From NCBI GenBank assembly GCA_903868655.1, contig CAIPWG010000008.1, positions 1 through 6,082 on the forward strand: a DNA stretch of 6,082 nucleotides, written 5' to 3'. A program made the translations under genes and the position numbers. Of this stretch, positions 1 through 6,082 are shown in pieces. Position 1 is the first letter of the stretch. Each line of letters begins with the position of its first letter. The notes beneath the pieces were generated by a model. The model made no database searches. It saw only the letters and a program-made list of their open reading frames with translations, and was not told the origin of the DNA. The DNA is from an uncultured Sphingomonadales bacterium. Its GTDB lineage: Bacteria > Pseudomonadota > Alphaproteobacteria > Sphingomonadales > Sphingomonadaceae.

Positions 1-23
1 AGAAAACCGGTGGCCTTACCCAT
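1..23 (-). CDS. gltD: Glutamate synthase (NADPH) small/beta subunit, N-terminal fragment
   Basis: Only the first seven codons are in the window, reading MGKATGF, before the gene leaves the left edge. This opening matches the start I recall for alphaproteobacterial GltD proteins, which commonly begin MGK-x-TGF. The position, same strand and 13 bases after the gltB stop codon, is where gltD is expected. The start is supported by an AAGGA sequence ten bases upstream. A second ATG seven bases earlier is in another frame and meets a stop after four codons, so it is not the start. In the family, GltD binds FAD and NADPH and carries two [4Fe-4S] clusters that pass electrons to GltB in the cytoplasm. 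None of those domains is visible here, so the identity rests on the first residues and on synteny. Confidence 0.85.
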
Positions 24-33
24 GGGTCATCAA

Positions 34-36
34 TCC

Positions 37-38
<2 letters not shown>
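34..38 (-). promoter_or_regulatory. Ribosome binding site of gltD
   Basis: The minus strand reads TAAGGA across the gltB stop codon, so the Shine-Dalgarno-like AAGGA uses the last two bases of that stop. It lies ten bases before the gltD ATG at 23 and only three bases before the out-of-frame ATG at 30, which favours the ATG at 23. The overlap fits translational coupling of the two subunits, but coupling is an inference. Confidence 0.6.
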
Positions 39-4677
<4,639 letters not shown>

Positions 4678-4688
4678 TGTTCCAATAT

Positions 4689-4692
4689 TCCT
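4689..4692 (-). promoter_or_regulatory. Probable ribosome binding site deciding the gltB start
   Basis: The minus strand has AGGA eleven bases before the ATG at 4677, a slightly long but usable spacing. The alternative ATG at 4773 is preceded by AT-rich sequence with no purine-rich Shine-Dalgarno match. Together with the family's short propeptide before the catalytic Cys, this favours the downstream start. Confidence 0.45.
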
Positions 4693-4705
4693 GCAAACAG
4701 AGTCG

Positions 4706-4734
4706 GCAATAGTCGCGCGAATCACTTTGCCCAA
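4706..4734 (-). promoter_or_regulatory. Candidate sigma-70-type promoter of gltB
   Basis: The minus strand has TTGGGC (4729-4734) and TATTGC (4706-4711) separated by 17 bases. Both are weak matches to the -35 (TTGACA) and -10 (TATAAT) consensus. Transcription would start near 4699, about 20 bases before the ATG at 4677, leaving room for the AGGA ribosome site. Such a promoter would exclude the ATG at 4773. Alphaproteobacterial promoters are often poor consensus matches, so this is a tentative call. Confidence 0.25.
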
Positions 4735-4741
4735 AAGGCAA
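4727..4741. repeat. Inverted repeat, possible operator for gltB
   Basis: TTGCC-CAAAA-GGCAA is a perfect five-base inverted repeat with a five-base spacer, centred about 57 bases upstream of the gltB ATG and overlapping the candidate -35 element. Within it, the minus-strand stretch TGCC-TTTTG-GGCA has the T-N11-A form typical of LysR-type regulator sites. In Bacillus subtilis the glutamate synthase operon is controlled by the LysR-type protein GltC. Applying that here is analogy only, since no regulator gene is in the window. It does not resemble an NtrC site (TGCACC-N5-GGTGCA). Confidence 0.4.
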
Positions 4742-4859
4742 TGAAAGTTGCGCGAAAGCCCCCATGGCTGCATGAATCTTATTTTGCAATGGCATCCGCG
4801 CCCACTTCACTCAGGGGCGAGCCAGCCAGAAAGGTGTTTGAACCAGGCAGGTCCCCGTA

Positions 4860-6082
4860 TCAGCGTTGACCGCTCATCCGCCGCAATGTGGCCAAAGCCT
4901 CGCGCAGGGCACGGTCGGCTTCATCCGATACGGTTTCCGGGCGGCTCGTCGTGACTTCGCTGCCGACCCGCGAGGGGAAACGCAGCACCGGTTCGGTCGG
5001 CACCGCCGCAGGTTCAGCAGGGCCAACCTCGCCATCAAGCGCCGGGATTGCCGCAGAAAGGTCGGTCGGCACCAGTTCCGGTCGTCGCATGGTCATCTCA
5101 CTCAGCGAGGAATAGCGGTGCTCGGGAACGGTATGATCGGTGCTGTCGGTGTCATCTTCGGTCGCTTTTGCATTCATCGTGCGTGTTGCAACAGCCGTGC
5201 GTGTTTCCGCAGTCAGCCCCAGATGACGCGGAGGCAAGTCCTGTTCCACCATGTCATCAGCCCAAACGCTCATCGATGCGAGCGGATCGTGCAGGTGCGC
5301 GTGCGGGTCGGCACTTGTGAAACGGGTCGCGTCGTCTTCATCCTCGGACAGCGGCAAAATGGCATTCGCCTTGGTGGGCTTGGCGCGCAGCAACGGTCCG
5401 GCCGGGTCCATGGTCAACGGGTCGAAACGGTGCAGCGGCATGCGCGGATCGACTGCGTCAATCGGGTTTGGCGTAAACGGGGCAGGCGTATGATGCGCCT
5501 GGCGCTTGGCAATGGCCAAAGCCAGGCGTTCGATCAGTTGCACGAGCCCAAGTCCGCCGAGTGGGGCTTCGTCGAGCGGGATTTGTGGCGCGGTCGCGGC
5601 AAGACTTGCCAAGGGTGGGGGGCTCGCCTGCGGTGCGGGGCTGGCGGCAGAAACTGGTGCGGTGGGGGTAGAGACAGGTGCCGCAATGGTTTCGGCTTCT
5701 TCAGCCACAAACATGTCGGCATCGGCCAATGCAGGCACGATCACTGGCTCGGCAGGAGAGACCACGATCGGGGCATGGCCGGTGCTGCTGGACGACATGG
5801 CAGCGGCCAGAAACGGCGGCAGGTCATGTTCATCGGCATCGTCCCCGTCGTCGACCTCGTCGTCGACCTCGTCAAACGCGGGTATCCGTATCGCTTCCGA
5901 CTGTTCGAACGGCGCAGAATGCGCTGCCGGGACAAATGGCTCGGCAGGATGCCCGACTGCGGTCGGGTAAGGCAGCACATCTTCGGTAACGACCAACGGT
6001 CGCCGCGGTGGCGCGTCGGGATGAGCATCGCGGCTGCGCACGCGCGGCGCGGTCGTATCGAGTGGTGCCGGCGCAGGGTTGG
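4860..6082 (-). CDS. Unrecognised Ala/Pro-rich acidic protein, C-terminal part (5' end outside window)
   Basis: The frame is open to the right edge, giving 406 visible residues and a TGA stop at 4860-4862. A GTG at 6041 could be read as a start, but the 13 codons above it (NPAPAPLDTTAPR) have the same Pro/Ala style and no stop, so the gene very probably begins further upstream. I do not recognise the protein. Counting from that GTG, it has an acidic cluster of Asp and Glu at 56-73, long stretches of Ala, Pro, Ser and Thr, a leucine-rich amphipathic segment LGLVQLIERLALAIAKRQ at 164-181, and a basic helix-like end at 373-391 containing ALREALATLRRMSG. No membrane segment, signal peptide or catalytic motif is visible in this part. 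Most of it looks disordered, and the two helices look like docking or oligomerisation elements, which is inference. It lies 182 bases before gltB on the same strand, with no visible terminator between. Any tie to nitrogen metabolism is unproven. Confidence 0.75.
   Translation of the reverse strand, partial: NPAPAPLDTTAPRVRSRDAHPDAPPRRPLVVTEDVLPYPTAVGHPAEPFVPAAHSAPFEQSEAIRIPAFDEVDDEVDDGDDADEHDLPPFLAAAMSSSSTGHAPIVVSPAEPVIVPALADADMFVAEEAETIAAPVSTPTAPVSAASPAPQASPPPLASLAATAPQIPLDEAPLGGLGLVQLIERLALAIAKRQAHHTPAPFTPNPIDAVDPRMPLHRFDPLTMDPAGPLLRAKPTKANAILPLSEDEDDATRFTSADPHAHLHDPLASMSVWADDMVEQDLPPRHLGLTAETRTAVATRTMNAKATEDDTDSTDHTVPEHRYSSLSEMTMRRPELVPTDLSAAIPALDGEVGPAEPAAVPTEPVLRFPSRVGSEVTTSRPETVSDEADRALREALATLRRMSGQR
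5847..5873 (-). repeat. 12-base tandem repeat inside the acidic cluster
   Basis: The plus-strand unit GTCGTCGACCTC occurs twice in a row (5847-5858 and 5859-5870), followed by the first three bases of a third copy. In the coding frame it gives EVDD-EVDD plus another Asp. Because the unit is a multiple of three, copy changes would lengthen or shorten the acidic run without breaking the frame. Confidence 0.8.

Larger units (their letters stand above)
4705..4756 (-). repeat. Imperfect direct repeat upstream of gltB
   Basis: Two blocks of the minus strand resemble each other. TTCGCGCAAC (4747-4756) is followed four bases later by ATTGCC (4737-4742). TTCGCGCGAC (4712-4721) is followed one base later by ATTGCC (4705-4710). 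The first element matches at nine of ten bases and the second at six of six. The copies are offset by 35 and 32 bases, close to three helical turns. They may be paired binding sites for a regulator, or a chance similarity in GC-rich DNA. No regulator is named by the sequence. Confidence 0.4.

Noticed and set aside
4830..4859. tRNA-like T-loop motif (GGTTCAAAC on the minus strand) after the hypothetical gene
   Set aside because: No acceptor, anticodon or D arms pair around it, so it is not a tRNA.
4774..4859. Possible intrinsic terminator after the hypothetical gene
   Set aside because: Only three-base stems were found, with no following run of T, so no terminator is called and read-through into gltB cannot be excluded.
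5506..5970. 154-codon plus-strand frame rich in Ala, Gly and Ser opposite the hypothetical gene
   Set aside because: It is low-complexity because the opposite strand is low-complexity. The minus-strand frame is longer, open to the window edge, and in line with gltB.

Overview
The window looks like ordinary chromosomal DNA from a high-GC alphaproteobacterium. The style of the proteins, and the glutamate synthase sequence in particular, suggest Sphingomonadales (Novosphingobium, Sphingomonas, Erythrobacter and relatives). That placement rests on recognition by eye and has no marker gene behind it. All three genes lie on the minus strand, so the window reads right to left.

From the right edge, bases 4860-6082 hold the C-terminal 406 residues of a protein that begins outside the window. 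It is rich in Ala and Pro, acidic and largely low-complexity, with two short segments that look helical. I do not recognise it. A 182-base gap (4678-4859) follows. It has no visible terminator, but it contains a candidate promoter, a perfect 15-base inverted repeat and an imperfect direct repeat, all just ahead of the next gene. Bases 37-4677 are gltB, the large (alpha) subunit of NADPH-dependent glutamate synthase (GOGAT), complete and intact. After 13 bases the first 23 bases of gltD, the small (beta) subunit, run off the left edge.

gltB and gltD form the usual operon for ammonium assimilation. GltD takes electrons from NADPH. GltB releases ammonia from glutamine and adds it to 2-oxoglutarate, giving two glutamates. 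Together with glutamine synthetase this is the GS-GOGAT cycle.

I found no mobile element, CRISPR array, RNA gene or defence system. Many long open frames on the plus strand opposite gltB are shadows of its codon bias. The parts most worth a second look are the control region in front of gltB and the unrecognised low-complexity protein upstream of it.
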